From positions 1 to 55,788 of the forward strand of contig DSAS01000024.1 of NCBI GenBank assembly GCA_011046365.1: DNA of 55,788 nt. Direction: 5' to 3'. Below are positions 34,447-43,344 of the stretch, piece after piece. This DNA is from Fidelibacterota bacterium (GTDB taxonomy: Bacteria > Fidelibacterota > UBA2242). Each line of letters opens with the position of its first letter. Position 1 is the stretch's first letter. The notes under the pieces are model-generated. The model was not told where the DNA came from. It worked only from the letters and a program-made list of their open reading frames with translations, and did no database searches. Position numbers and translations under genes: made by a program.

Positions 34447-35135
34447 TGAGTCAGAGAATAGATGATGATGTTGGCACCCATTTGTAGGGCTTTTTCATGC
34501 TTTTCAGGAGGATCATTATGGACTTCGGGATCCTCCCAGCCGTCGCCTAAATCGCTCTCATAGCTGTAAAATACGACCAGCCGGTTGTTATGAAAAATGC
34601 CGAATCCCTGAGCCGGCTTATTGTCATGTTCGTGTATCTTTGGCAATCCCGAGGGAAAATCGTAGAAGCAATGATAAATAGCATGATCAAAAGGCAGCTC
34701 CACCAGATCGTTATCGGGAAAGATACGTTTCATCTCTCGCTGAAAAGATTTGTCCATGCCGTAATTATCGTCAGCATGCATAAACCCACCGGCATTAAAA
34801 TATTGGCGCAGCCGTAAAATCTCCTCATCGGAAAAGCGAATATTGCCGTGCCCGGTCATATACAGATAAGGGTAAGAAAAAAATTCCTTGTCCATGACGG
34901 AGACGCGATACTCCTTCAGATCGGTCACAACCGGTGTATTCTGGGCGACAAATTCCAGCAGATTGGGCAGCGAACTCGGATCGCAGTACCAGTCGCCGCC
35001 GCCGTCATATTTGAGACGAGCAATAAAAAATTTCCCCAACCGGCTGTCGGCTCCGGCAAGATTGCCGGTCATCATTACACCGAATGAAAGAGTAATGATT
35101 AACAGGTGAAGCGCGTTGATTCGTTTGGCATACAT
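34443..35135 (-). CDS. Exported DUF4159-type protein
   Basis: A 230-residue exported protein. The ATG at 35135 is chosen because a signal peptide follows at once (NALHLLIITLSFGVMMTGNLAGA); a further upstream in-frame start would add 27 unlikely residues. The mature part has the DUF4159 features: FFIARLKYDGGGDWYCDPSSL, YLYMTGHGNIRFSDEE, and GGFMHADDNYGMD, then FPDNDLVELPFDHAIYHCFY. The fold is thought to resemble glutamine amidotransferase-like domains; no function is established. DUF4159 genes often accompany MoxR/DUF58/von Willebrand-type modules, but none of these is adjacent here. First gene of the operon, divergent from the gene at 35272. Confidence 0.8.
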   Translation of the reverse strand: MYAKRINALHLLIITLSFGVMMTGNLAGADSRLGKFFIARLKYDGGGDWYCDPSSLPNLLEFVAQNTPVVTDLKEYRVSVMDKEFFSYPYLYMTGHGNIRFSDEEILRLRQYFNAGGFMHADDNYGMDKSFQREMKRIFPDNDLVELPFDHAIYHCFYDFPSGLPKIHEHDNKPAQGFGIFHNNRLVVFYSYESDLGDGWEDPEVHNDPPEKHEKALQMGANIIIYSLTQ

Positions 35136-35271
35136 GGTCTTTATACAAGTAATGAAATTGTTTGTTTCATGGTCGAAATTTAAAGAAAGGCGCAGCAGCC
35201 GGGAGCTAATATACACAATTTCAGTGTAATTTTTGCTTACTTTTCACCTCGTAACTATTTATTTTTAAGCA

Positions 35272-37002
35272 ATGAGATTCCGGCATCTAATATTATGGCT
35301 GATCGTGACGTTTACAGGACGGCTGTACGCCCAGAATTTCGTCTATAAAATCGCCGACTTCTTCCAAAATCCCATCGAATATCGTAAACCCTTCGGCGTG
35401 ACACCATTCGAAATCAAAGCCGGCGGTCACCTGCTGGGTGCCGCTGCGATCCGATTCGATTCCACCGAAACAGCCCTGGAGGGCTTTGATCAACTCCTCA
35501 ACCGCTACATCCACAACCTCGAAGTGGATTTGGTAAAATATAACCTGCTCGGTTTGCTGATTCCCCAAAATTTTATGGATTTTCAAACCGGGCTGGGATT
35601 CAAATACAAATCATCGCTCATCAACCAGGGGCTACCGGAAGCCTGGCTGCAGTATGCGCCCGGAACCAAGGAACAACTCTACTTCGCACCCCGCCTGATT
35701 GAGGCAAACATCAATCAGTCGCTGGCTTTTCAATGGTCAAAACACTTTTATAATTACGTTCAGTTTAATATTGGGCGGGCTTATACGTCGGTTTACCGGA
35801 CGCGCCCCGGAGACCGCTTCCTGACCCAGGACGGCTGGACCTTTTCGGTGACCACAGGTCTGAAATTTTTGTCCAACATTAATTTCAACTTCAAGGAAGC
35901 TTACGGCATCGAACTTCAGTATCAGATTGCCCGTTTCGACGATTTGAGCGATCGTCACAATCTTAGCCCGATTAAAAATGTAGATTTCAGCAGCTTCGGT
36001 ATCTCGCTGACCTTCAGCATGATCAACGGCGGGAATCCTACTCAGGGCGATGTCGCCAAAGCGCTGTTCAGACAGAGCGATTATATTGCCGCGAAAGCCA
36101 ACTTCAGGGATTTTATCAAAAATGAACCTGCGCATCCCCGCCTCTTCAAAGCCCACCAAATGATAGATAAATGCGACGAACTGGTGGTCTATCAGTATGC
36201 CGAACTGGCTGATCATTTCATCGAGGCAAAAAACTTCTCAAAAGCGTCACAATACCTGGAAATGGCTGGTAAATCAAGTGATTCGACACTGCTGAACAGA
36301 ATTGACAGCAGTTATCAGCAAATCGTCAGCTGGTGGCAAGAAACATTGGATTCACTAATCCTCTCCAGTTCTATTAACCGGGCAGAGAAATTTTTAAAAG
36401 AGACCGAGCGTCTCAAACTTCCCCAAACTGAAGATTTAAAAAAACTCTACCTGAGTGAAATCTACCTATATCGCGGTGTGGTCTTCACCGACTATCAAAT
36501 CTGGGATAAAGCCCTCTACTTCTTCGATCTGTCGGTTCAGCACAATCCTGCAATCCGGGAGCGGATTGAACCCTACCTCTCAAAAATTGCCTATGGCTAT
36601 ATTCAGGACGCCAATCTGTCAGTGGATCATAAAAACGTCGAACTGGCGCTGGAATCATTGCGACAGGCGACCGAAATTCGCCCTGAAATTCTCTTTCTGA
36701 CCCGTGAACATATCGAGACTCTCGAACAGGGCATCCAATATCTCAAGGAGCAGGCGGCGATTGAAAAATTGCGTAACGCCGTTGAGGAAGTCCGGAGTAT
36801 TCCGGTGCAGAGCGGTTTCTCCCCGCAAATAGGAATGACCTGCGAACAGATTCAAGCGGAATTGGGGCGACCGTCATATAAAAAATCGCTCAACACAGCC
36901 GGCAATCAAGCCTACGAATTGTGGATTTACCAAACCGAAGATGCAAAAGAAATATTCTTCTATTTTAAAAACAGCGTCCTTTCAAAAATTGAAAAACTTT
37001 GA
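35272..37002 (+). CDS. Outer-membrane-like protein with TPR-type helices and C-terminal BamE/SmpA-like domain
   Basis: A 576-residue exported protein (signal peptide about 1-20, ending RLYAQ). Residues about 25-250 are rich in alternating aromatic strands (FNIGRAYTSVYRT, GIELQYQIARF, FGISLTFSM), suggesting an outer membrane barrel or beta domain. Residues about 255-500 are helical with TPR-like pattern (DYIAAKANFRDFIKNEPAHPRLFKAH). The final segment from about residue 521 (GMTCEQIQAELGRPSYK, then YELWIYQ and FFYFKNSVLSKI) resembles the BamE/SmpA/OmlA fold. The combination is not one I recognise. It is divergent from the DUF4159 operon with 136 bases between starts and lies 25 bases before rnhA. 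Confidence 0.6.
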   Translation: MRFRHLILWLIVTFTGRLYAQNFVYKIADFFQNPIEYRKPFGVTPFEIKAGGHLLGAAAIRFDSTETALEGFDQLLNRYIHNLEVDLVKYNLLGLLIPQNFMDFQTGLGFKYKSSLINQGLPEAWLQYAPGTKEQLYFAPRLIEANINQSLAFQWSKHFYNYVQFNIGRAYTSVYRTRPGDRFLTQDGWTFSVTTGLKFLSNINFNFKEAYGIELQYQIARFDDLSDRHNLSPIKNVDFSSFGISLTFSMINGGNPTQGDVAKALFRQSDYIAAKANFRDFIKNEPAHPRLFKAHQMIDKCDELVVYQYAELADHFIEAKNFSKASQYLEMAGKSSDSTLLNRIDSSYQQIVSWWQETLDSLILSSSINRAEKFLKETERLKLPQTEDLKKLYLSEIYLYRGVVFTDYQIWDKALYFFDLSVQHNPAIRERIEPYLSKIAYGYIQDANLSVDHKNVELALESLRQATEIRPEILFLTREHIETLEQGIQYLKEQAAIEKLRNAVEEVRSIPVQSGFSPQIGMTCEQIQAELGRPSYKKSLNTAGNQAYELWIYQTEDAKEIFFYFKNSVLSKIEKL

Positions 37003-37027
37003 AATCCTTATGTAATGGAATCTCCTG

Positions 37028-37474
37028 ATGAAAATTTTTTATACTGACGGTGCCTGTTCCGGAAATCCCGGACCCGGCGGTTGGGCGGTGATTCTCATTG
37101 AAAATGACCAACCGGTACGGAAATGGGGCGGCTTTCAGAAGGACACGACCAACAACCGGATGGAGCTGACCGCTGTTATCGAGGCTTTAAAATATTTACA
37201 GCCCGGCGAATCCGCCACGATATATACCGACAGTGAATACGTCCGCAAGGGAATCACCGAATGGATGTTGAACTGGAAACAAAAAAACTGGAAAACTGCC
37301 TCGAAAAAACCGGTGAAAAACCGAGATTTTTGGGAATTACTGGATTCGCTGAATCATGCCAAAATAACTTGGCGGTATATCGCCGGTCATTCGGGTGACA
37401 AGTACAATGAGATGTGCGATCGGCTGGCGCGGCAATTTATCCGCTCCCGCCAGGCATGGGCAGTGATGGATTGA
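37028..37474 (+). CDS. rnhA: Ribonuclease HI
   Basis: Cytoplasmic endonuclease that removes RNA from RNA-DNA hybrids such as R-loops and Okazaki primers. The 148-residue protein has the complete DEDD active site, Asp7 (YTDGACSGNPGPGGW), Glu46 (NNRMELTAV), Asp68 (IYTDSEYV) and Asp131 (MCDRLA), plus His121 in the flexible loop (AGHSGDKYNE) and the basic handle region (NWKQKNWKTASKKPVKNRD). It is full length and close to E. coli RNase HI. Confidence 0.97.
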   Translation: MKIFYTDGACSGNPGPGGWAVILIENDQPVRKWGGFQKDTTNNRMELTAVIEALKYLQPGESATIYTDSEYVRKGITEWMLNWKQKNWKTASKKPVKNRDFWELLDSLNHAKITWRYIAGHSGDKYNEMCDRLARQFIRSRQAWAVMD

Positions 37475-37478
37475 CATT

Positions 37479-37622
37479 ATGGAAAGCCCCGGATTGCCGG
37501 TCAAGAGCAAAACCTTTGATTTATCTAAAATCACAAAACGGATGTCAATAGTCAAACCCGACAACCATCACTATTCGCGGTCATCTAAACTGTATGAATT
37601 CACAAAAAGGAAACCGACATGA
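37479..37622 (+). CDS. Possible 47-residue basic protein (uncertain)
   Basis: An open frame of 47 codons starts 4 bases after the rnhA stop (ATG 37479) and its TGA overlaps the ATG of the next gene (ATGA). It would fill the otherwise empty 144-base spacer. The product is basic and Ser/Lys-rich (KPDNHHYSRSSKLYEF) with no recognisable motif or membrane segment, and no Shine-Dalgarno site is evident. The neat end overlap is the only support; it may be chance. Confidence 0.25.
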   Translation: MESPGLPVKSKTFDLSKITKRMSIVKPDNHHYSRSSKLYEFTKRKPT

Positions 37623-38857
37623 AGATAATAAAACCGCAAGGATTGATCGGAATTCTTGCACTCCTGTTCACATTGAATTCGCTGACGATTGCTTACCCGC
37701 CGGAAGATGATTTCCGAATAGTGGTGTCCTGGTCAACTTTCGGCTCCGAGCTGGAAGCCGCACTGGTGGAACCCGATCCGGAGAGTGGTGTGGGCTACGT
37801 CCTCAGCGGCAGCATTCCCGGCGAAACGCCCGGCGGCTCGGCAACCACTAGCGGCGATGTCACCGATGACCCTGAAACCGGCAAGGAGACGTTTACTATA
37901 AAGCGCTTTAAGTCAGGAACTTACCAAATTTGGGTAAAGAACAAGTTTATCGAAGAGGGCTTTGGTGAGACAGAGCTTTTCGGCACCGCTGAAGATGTTT
38001 TTGCAAACTCAAATGCCCGGGTCGAATTTTACGAAAACAACCAAAAGGTCAAATCCATCAGCATCCAGCCTGATGCGCTGGGATTGGTCTGGCTGGCGGC
38101 TGAGATTGACGGCAGCAGCCGAACCGTAACCGCAGTAAACAAAACCTACCCCCGCCTGCGTGCCATTTATGGCAGGGTAATTGATGCGGTCAACGGCGAA
38201 GCTCTCGAAAACTCCTTAATCATCGTTAAAAACAGAGACACCAAGGAGACGGTGGGACGCGCCATCAGCGACGTCAAAGGTAATTTTATAGTGCCGGTTG
38301 ATCACGGTCGCTTTACCGTTTATATTGGAAAAAAGCAGTATATCTCCGACCGTTTCAACGCCGATGTCTTCCTGGACTTCCCCCGCACTGTACACGCTGT
38401 ACTGACCAAAATAATTCCACCGCAGGATTACCGGATTGTCCTGACGTGGGGACGGTACCCGGTGGACGTTGACGCCCATCTGCGGGGTCCTCACCCCGGT
38501 CATGAGGATTTTCATATCTACTGGAATCGCCGCACAATGATCAAAGGGAAAAAATTTCTTGACCGCGACGACACATCCTCCTTCGGTCCTGAGACCATTA
38601 CCATCTATGGACTCGATCCCGGCGTCTACCGCTACACAGTTCACAATTACAGCGGACGCAATAAGACCGACGGTGACAATCTTTCCAGAGGCAATGTCAC
38701 CGTTAAAATCTACAATGGTGACCAATTGCTGAAAGAGTACCGCATGCCGCCTGGTACACCCGGCAACTACTGGAAGGTTTTCGAAATTGACGGAGAAACC
38801 GGTCAGATCAGCGATATCAACCAAACCGGCTTTGAAAGCGATCCGGAAAAGCTCTGA
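37619..38857 (+). CDS. Exported protein with two DUF2135/YfaP-like modules around a CarboxypepD-regulatory-like domain
   Basis: A 412-residue exported protein (signal peptide about 1-25). It has an internal duplication. The first module (about 31-165) and the second (about 270-400) share the order RIV-V/L-S/T-W near the start, ET-F/I-TI then Y-x-x-x-V-x-N, a strand with F/I-Y-x-N/G near residues 137 and 366, and EIDG at the end. The second module has TWGRYPVDVDAHLRGP, the DUF2135/YfaP hallmark; the first has lost the Asp-rich part. Between them, residues about 184-245 look like a carboxypeptidase regulatory-like beta sandwich (GRVIDAVNGEALENSLIIV, DVKGNFIVPV). A surface or periplasmic binding role is likely, but no ligand is known. 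Confidence 0.65.
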   Translation: MKIIKPQGLIGILALLFTLNSLTIAYPPEDDFRIVVSWSTFGSELEAALVEPDPESGVGYVLSGSIPGETPGGSATTSGDVTDDPETGKETFTIKRFKSGTYQIWVKNKFIEEGFGETELFGTAEDVFANSNARVEFYENNQKVKSISIQPDALGLVWLAAEIDGSSRTVTAVNKTYPRLRAIYGRVIDAVNGEALENSLIIVKNRDTKETVGRAISDVKGNFIVPVDHGRFTVYIGKKQYISDRFNADVFLDFPRTVHAVLTKIIPPQDYRIVLTWGRYPVDVDAHLRGPHPGHEDFHIYWNRRTMIKGKKFLDRDDTSSFGPETITIYGLDPGVYRYTVHNYSGRNKTDGDNLSRGNVTVKIYNGDQLLKEYRMPPGTPGNYWKVFEIDGETGQISDINQTGFESDPEKL

Positions 38858-38914
38858 TATCTGTTAATATTGATTATCCTCGAAGTGCATTACACCGGAT
38901 ATTGTAGTAAAAAT

Positions 38915-41074
38915 CTAAATCCGGGTGACAAACTTCGCTACAATTGTCTTTACCCCACAGCTGCGGAAGCTGATCCGCAGTTTTGCCTGTTTCCCACAGC
39001 CGTTAACGCTTAAGACCTGTCCAACACCGAAGATTTTATGCGACACCCGGCAGCCAGCGCTGATTTCAGAGCTATGCGCAAAGGAGGTTGAATCCCGCCG
39101 ACTGCTGCGCTTTGTCTGCGGCTGTCGCGATGCAGATATCACTCCCTCCCGACCGTAAGCCGTTTCCAGCAATTCCGGAGGAACTTCGCTGAAAAACCTG
39201 GATTCCGGAAGATACTCGATTTCACCGGCGCGACTGCGTCGTTGAGCCGTCGTCAAAAATACCTTATCCATCGCCCGGGTCAATCCAACGTAAAACAGAC
39301 GACGCTCTTCTTCAAGTGCTTTATCACTGGTATCCCGCTCCAGCGGAAAGAGCCCCTGATTCAATCCGCAAATAAAGACCACGGGAAATTCCAGTCCTTT
39401 GGCACTGTGCAAGGTCATCAATGAGACGCTGTTTTTCTGATCCTCCCAGGTATCAATATCGGTAATCAGCGAGACCCGCTCGAGATAATCTTCCAGATTG
39501 GCATCATCCACGGTATGACAGTATTCAGAAATATCGTTCAGTAACTCATCAATATTTGCCAGACGCTGAATGGCTTCTTCCCCGCCCTGATCTTTATAGT
39601 ATTTCCGCAAACCGATTTCGTCAATGACAATCCGCGACCACTCTTCAAAATCCAGCTGTTCACGTGCGCCCCTGATGCGCGCTAGCATGTCCAGAAATCC
39701 CCGAATGGCATTCGTGGCGCGGGTAGACAGGTCAATGAACTCCAGGTAAGCCAGGGCATCAAACAGGGTAATCCCTTTTTTGCGCGCAAAATCATCGAAC
39801 TGTTGCAGGGTTTTCTCGCCGATCCCACGCGGCGGAAAATTCAGAATCCGGCGCAGACCTATTTCATCCTGGGGATTTGAAAATATGCTAAAATAAGCCA
39901 GAATATCCTTGATCTCTTTGCGCTCATAAAACTTGGTCCCGCCAATGATATTATAAGGAATGTTATTGCGGCGCAGAATTTCTTCGAGAATGCGGGTCTG
40001 GGCGTTGGTGCGGTAAAGAATGGCAAAATCTTTAAAAGCCCGCTTATTTTTTATAATCTCTTTTTGAATATGGGCGGCAATTCCGGCGGCTTCGGCGTAA
40101 TCGTTTTCTGCTTCGATCTTGACCAGCCGATCGCCGGCGGGTTTCTTCGACCAGAGCGTCTTTTGCGCCCGATTGGGGTTATTGACAACCACGGCGGTGG
40201 CGGCATTTAGGATATTATTGGTAGAGCGATAATTCTGTTCCAATTTAAAAACCCGGCATTCGGGATAATGGGCATCGAATTTCAGGATGTTTTCCACATT
40301 GGCGCCCCGCCAGCCATAAATACTCTGATCATCGTCTCCGACGACACAGATATTGCGATGCTCTTTTGCCAGAATATCAATCAGGTCAAATTGCGGCCTG
40401 TTGGTATCCTGGTACTCATCCACCAGGATGTACCGGTATTTCAGACGATACTTTTCCAGCGTCTCCGGAAATTCGCGAAAGAGTCGCAATGGCAGGAGCA
40501 GCAGATCGTCAAAATCCACTGCATTGGATCGTGCCAGGGCTTTTTGATAGAGCGGATAAAACTCTTTGACAATAAAATCCAAACGGGCACCCTGCCGCGG
40601 TTTAAATGCTTCCGGACTGGTCTGCCAGCTTTTCAAATAGGAAATCCGTGCCAAAATATTCCGGGGTGTGTAGCCTTCCGGATCGAAATCGGTGTTACTG
40701 ATGATCTTCTTGACCAGCTGCTGCTGATCCGCATCATCGTAAATCGAGAAGTGGCGGGTGTATTCATCAAGGTTTTCAATCTCCCGCCGCAATATTCGGG
40801 CACAGATCGAATGAAATGTTCCCACCGTAATAAATGCCGACTGTCTGCCGACAAATCGGGCGACCCGCGTCTGCAGTTCCTGGGCGGCTTTATTGGTAAA
40901 AGTGACCGCCAGAACATATTGCGGCATCACCCGCCCGGACTCGATGACATAGGCGATTTTATGCGTCAGGACTTTGGTCTTGCCGCTGCCTGCTCCGGCA
41001 AAAATCAGCTGCGGTCCGTCACAGTATGCGACCGCTGCCTGTTGTTGAGGATTGAGACCGTCTAAAGGATTCAA
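38915..41074 (-). CDS. pcrA: UvrD/PcrA-type 3'-5' DNA helicase
   Basis: Superfamily 1A helicase of 719 residues for repair and for clearing proteins from DNA. Motifs are in order: LNPQQQAAV (Q motif), IFAGAGSGKTKVLTH (Walker A, about 24-38), AVTFTNKAAQEL (Ia), VDEYQDTN (II), DDDQSIYGWRGA (III), EQNYRST (IV), LMTLHSAKGLEFPVVF (V) and EERRLFYVGLTRA (VI). The C-terminal end, SHKIFGVGQVLSVNG, is the PcrA-type Tudor-like domain that contacts RNA polymerase. The start is TTG at 41074, the position where the family begins (NPLDGLNPQQQ). PcrA versus UvrD naming is conventional. It is 12 bases after mltG. Confidence 0.93.
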   Translation of the reverse strand: MNPLDGLNPQQQAAVAYCDGPQLIFAGAGSGKTKVLTHKIAYVIESGRVMPQYVLAVTFTNKAAQELQTRVARFVGRQSAFITVGTFHSICARILRREIENLDEYTRHFSIYDDADQQQLVKKIISNTDFDPEGYTPRNILARISYLKSWQTSPEAFKPRQGARLDFIVKEFYPLYQKALARSNAVDFDDLLLLPLRLFREFPETLEKYRLKYRYILVDEYQDTNRPQFDLIDILAKEHRNICVVGDDDQSIYGWRGANVENILKFDAHYPECRVFKLEQNYRSTNNILNAATAVVVNNPNRAQKTLWSKKPAGDRLVKIEAENDYAEAAGIAAHIQKEIIKNKRAFKDFAILYRTNAQTRILEEILRRNNIPYNIIGGTKFYERKEIKDILAYFSIFSNPQDEIGLRRILNFPPRGIGEKTLQQFDDFARKKGITLFDALAYLEFIDLSTRATNAIRGFLDMLARIRGAREQLDFEEWSRIVIDEIGLRKYYKDQGGEEAIQRLANIDELLNDISEYCHTVDDANLEDYLERVSLITDIDTWEDQKNSVSLMTLHSAKGLEFPVVFICGLNQGLFPLERDTSDKALEEERRLFYVGLTRAMDKVFLTTAQRRSRAGEIEYLPESRFFSEVPPELLETAYGREGVISASRQPQTKRSSRRDSTSFAHSSEISAGCRVSHKIFGVGQVLSVNGCGKQAKLRISFRSCGVKTIVAKFVTRI

Positions 41075-41086
41075 AAAGGTTACTTT

Positions 41087-42148
41087 CTACTTTTTCGAAT
41101 TTCGAGCGACTTCCCGGCGCACTTTCTGAAAGCGACGTTTGGCTCTCAAGAAACTATTGTAGTCGCTGTGGAATGAATGGGTGCCATCGCCCACGGCTAC
41201 CATGTAAAGGAAATCGGTTTCAGCCGGCCAGGTGGCGGCTTTAATTGATTCCAGCCCGGGATTATTGATCGGACCCGGCGGCAGACCCCAGTTACGGTAA
41301 GTATTGTAGGGTGATTGAATCAGCAGGTCTTCCTTCAGCAGACGCCGGGGACCGTCGGGAATGATGTATTGGATCGTGGGGTCCGATTCCAGGCGCATCC
41401 GCTTTTTCTGCCGATTTATGTAGACCGAAGCCACCAGGGTGCGTTCGCTGTCCACGATACATTCACCTTCCACAATAGACGCCAGCGTCAGTACCTCATG
41501 CAGCGTACGTCCGGATGACTGAATTGCCTGCAACAGCGAATCATCCACCATCTCATGAAAGAGCGTCACCATGCGCCGAATCACGTCAATCGGTTGATCG
41601 GAATCGTTAAAATAGTACGTCTCCGGGAAGAGATATCCCTCCAACGACGGTGACTCAATCTGCAGTTCCTCCAGAATCACCGGATCGTCAATTAATTTCA
41701 GAAAATCCTCTGCCTCGAAATCGAGTTGCCGGGCGACCAGTGCGGCGATCTGCCGGGCTTGATAGCCTTCGGGAATCGTGACCTTAATGGCATGATTCTG
41801 CGACGTGGACAAGGTTCTGAGGAGGGAACGGTAATTATGGACATTCTGTAGATTGAAAAAACCGGCTTTCAGCGACCGGTTTTTCAGCATGAGATGGGCA
41901 GCCAGCACGAAAGATTTCTGATTTTTAATGATCCCCTGCTCTGTCAGCTGGTCGGCAATCTGACTTAGATTCGATCCGCGGGATATGGCTATTTTCGTTT
42001 TTTCAGCGGGAATCGTCACCGGAGTATAGATGATCAAGAGGCGCAGCGTGTACAGAATTGCCAGCAACACAATGGCAACCGCGAGATAGTTATTCTTATT
42101 GATATCATTTAAAAAGATTTTAATACGCTCTAACTTAGATTTATCCAT
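41087..42148 (-). CDS. mltG: Endolytic murein transglycosylase MltG
   Basis: Inner-membrane lytic transglycosylase of 353 residues that cuts nascent glycan strands and so sets their length. One N-terminal membrane helix (about 18-38) is followed by a LysM-like region and the YceG catalytic domain with LASIVEGEC (catalytic Glu), LESDPTIQYIIP, SPYNTYRNWGLPPGPINNPG and FLYMVAVGDGTHSFHSDYNSF. These are the family signatures. It sits between the M50 protease gene (8 bases) and pcrA. Confidence 0.95.
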   Translation of the reverse strand: MDKSKLERIKIFLNDINKNNYLAVAIVLLAILYTLRLLIIYTPVTIPAEKTKIAISRGSNLSQIADQLTEQGIIKNQKSFVLAAHLMLKNRSLKAGFFNLQNVHNYRSLLRTLSTSQNHAIKVTIPEGYQARQIAALVARQLDFEAEDFLKLIDDPVILEELQIESPSLEGYLFPETYYFNDSDQPIDVIRRMVTLFHEMVDDSLLQAIQSSGRTLHEVLTLASIVEGECIVDSERTLVASVYINRQKKRMRLESDPTIQYIIPDGPRRLLKEDLLIQSPYNTYRNWGLPPGPINNPGLESIKAATWPAETDFLYMVAVGDGTHSFHSDYNSFLRAKRRFQKVRREVARNSKK

Positions 42149-42156
42149 ACAGACAA

Positions 42157-43203
42157 TTAAAATTTAAAGGGTACCGGTATAAATGTAAGGATAAAAATGA
42201 TTCCTGCCGTAATCCCGATCAATTTTTCATGCCGGTTAATCGGTGCGTGTTCATCCATAATCGGCGGATGTTTCATGCGGGTCAAAAAGTAGACCAGCAA
42301 CGCCCAGATGAGCCAGTTTGCGGAAAAAAGACTCAAGACCAGAATTGCACCCAGGGCGCCCCAGGCTATTTTTTTATACCATTTTCCCAGCAAAGCATAG
42401 GCAATATGACCGCCATCCAGTTGCCCGATGGGCAACAGGTTTAGCATGGTTACCAGCATTCCAATCCAGGCAGCAAATCCGACGGGATGCAGCATAATAT
42501 CCGCATTTTCAGGCAACTCCGGATAGATGATCGCCGTTGCGATTTTCATCAAAATTGATTCACCCAGTTGCACGCCCGCCTGGTCAGTAACCGGCGCTAC
42601 CGAGGAAAGGGACAGCCCGATAAACAGCGCCGGTACGGCTACCAGGAACCCGGCAATTGGTCCGGCAGCTCCGATTTCCACCAGCGCCCGGCGACGCCTG
42701 ACCGGTGAGCGCATTTTAATAAAGGCGCCAAAAGTTCCGATGATAGTCGGCGCCGGCAGAAAATAGGGCAAAGTAGCATCTACGTGGTGTTTGCGGGCTG
42801 TCAGAAAATGCCCCGTCTCATGCACACCGAGAATCAGCAGCAGTGTCAGCGAGAAGGGAATCCCACGGGAAATTTCGGCTGGATTATTCAGTGGGTTGCC
42901 TCCTTCCATCAGCGCCCCTGCCAACAGCGTTGTAAAGACCGTCGCGATAAACAGCAGCAGGTTGACTCGGGGAATTCCGAATAGCGTCTTTTGAAAATAC
43001 ACAATGAAAATATCCTTTCCGCCGGAATGATGATAACGCAATCGGGGAACCAACGGTTTGATTCTGAAATGAACTGATTCGGCGGTTTCGCCAGGCAGTA
43101 GATATCCCCGGACAATCAGCTTATCCCTCTTTTCAAGGACATCGCTAACCTGCATCCAGTTGGTAAGTAAGATCAGGAGCTGTTGTTTATCTGTATCATT
43201 CAT
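42157..43203 (-). CDS. M50-family (site-2 protease-like) membrane metalloprotease
   Basis: Polytopic membrane protein of 348 residues. ATG 43203 is preferred to a TTG one codon earlier. The zinc site is HETGH at 128-132 with a second ligand region in LDGGHIAYAL about 140 residues later, typical of site-2 proteases. A FTRLGR-like region and several helices follow. The N-terminal soluble domain (about 1-75, RYHHSGGKDIFIVYF) resembles the leading domain of group III-type archaeal/plant EGY-like proteases. No PDZ domain is apparent. Substrate, possibly an anti-sigma factor, is unknown. It heads the pcrA operon. Confidence 0.88.
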   Translation of the reverse strand: MNDTDKQQLLILLTNWMQVSDVLEKRDKLIVRGYLLPGETAESVHFRIKPLVPRLRYHHSGGKDIFIVYFQKTLFGIPRVNLLLFIATVFTTLLAGALMEGGNPLNNPAEISRGIPFSLTLLLILGVHETGHFLTARKHHVDATLPYFLPAPTIIGTFGAFIKMRSPVRRRRALVEIGAAGPIAGFLVAVPALFIGLSLSSVAPVTDQAGVQLGESILMKIATAIIYPELPENADIMLHPVGFAAWIGMLVTMLNLLPIGQLDGGHIAYALLGKWYKKIAWGALGAILVLSLFSANWLIWALLVYFLTRMKHPPIMDEHAPINRHEKLIGITAGIIFILTFIPVPFKF

Positions 43204-43344
43204 CAATCGTCACAAAAACTTGGGTTGTAAATTACAATCCAATCCCTTTGAAATCAATCGGGAATGCAAAAAACACAAAATAAACCGTGGTTTAAAACGG
43301 ACACCGGTCGTAATTTCCGGGGATTTTTTCTGGGAACTCAGCTT

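Noticed and set aside
34443..35216. Longer DUF4159 gene starting at 35216
   Set aside because: It would bury the signal peptide behind 27 extra residues.
38890..38930. CACCGGAT/ATCCGGGTG repeat between the DUF2135-like gene and pcrA as a terminator
   Set aside because: Mismatched stem with a long loop and no T-run on either strand.
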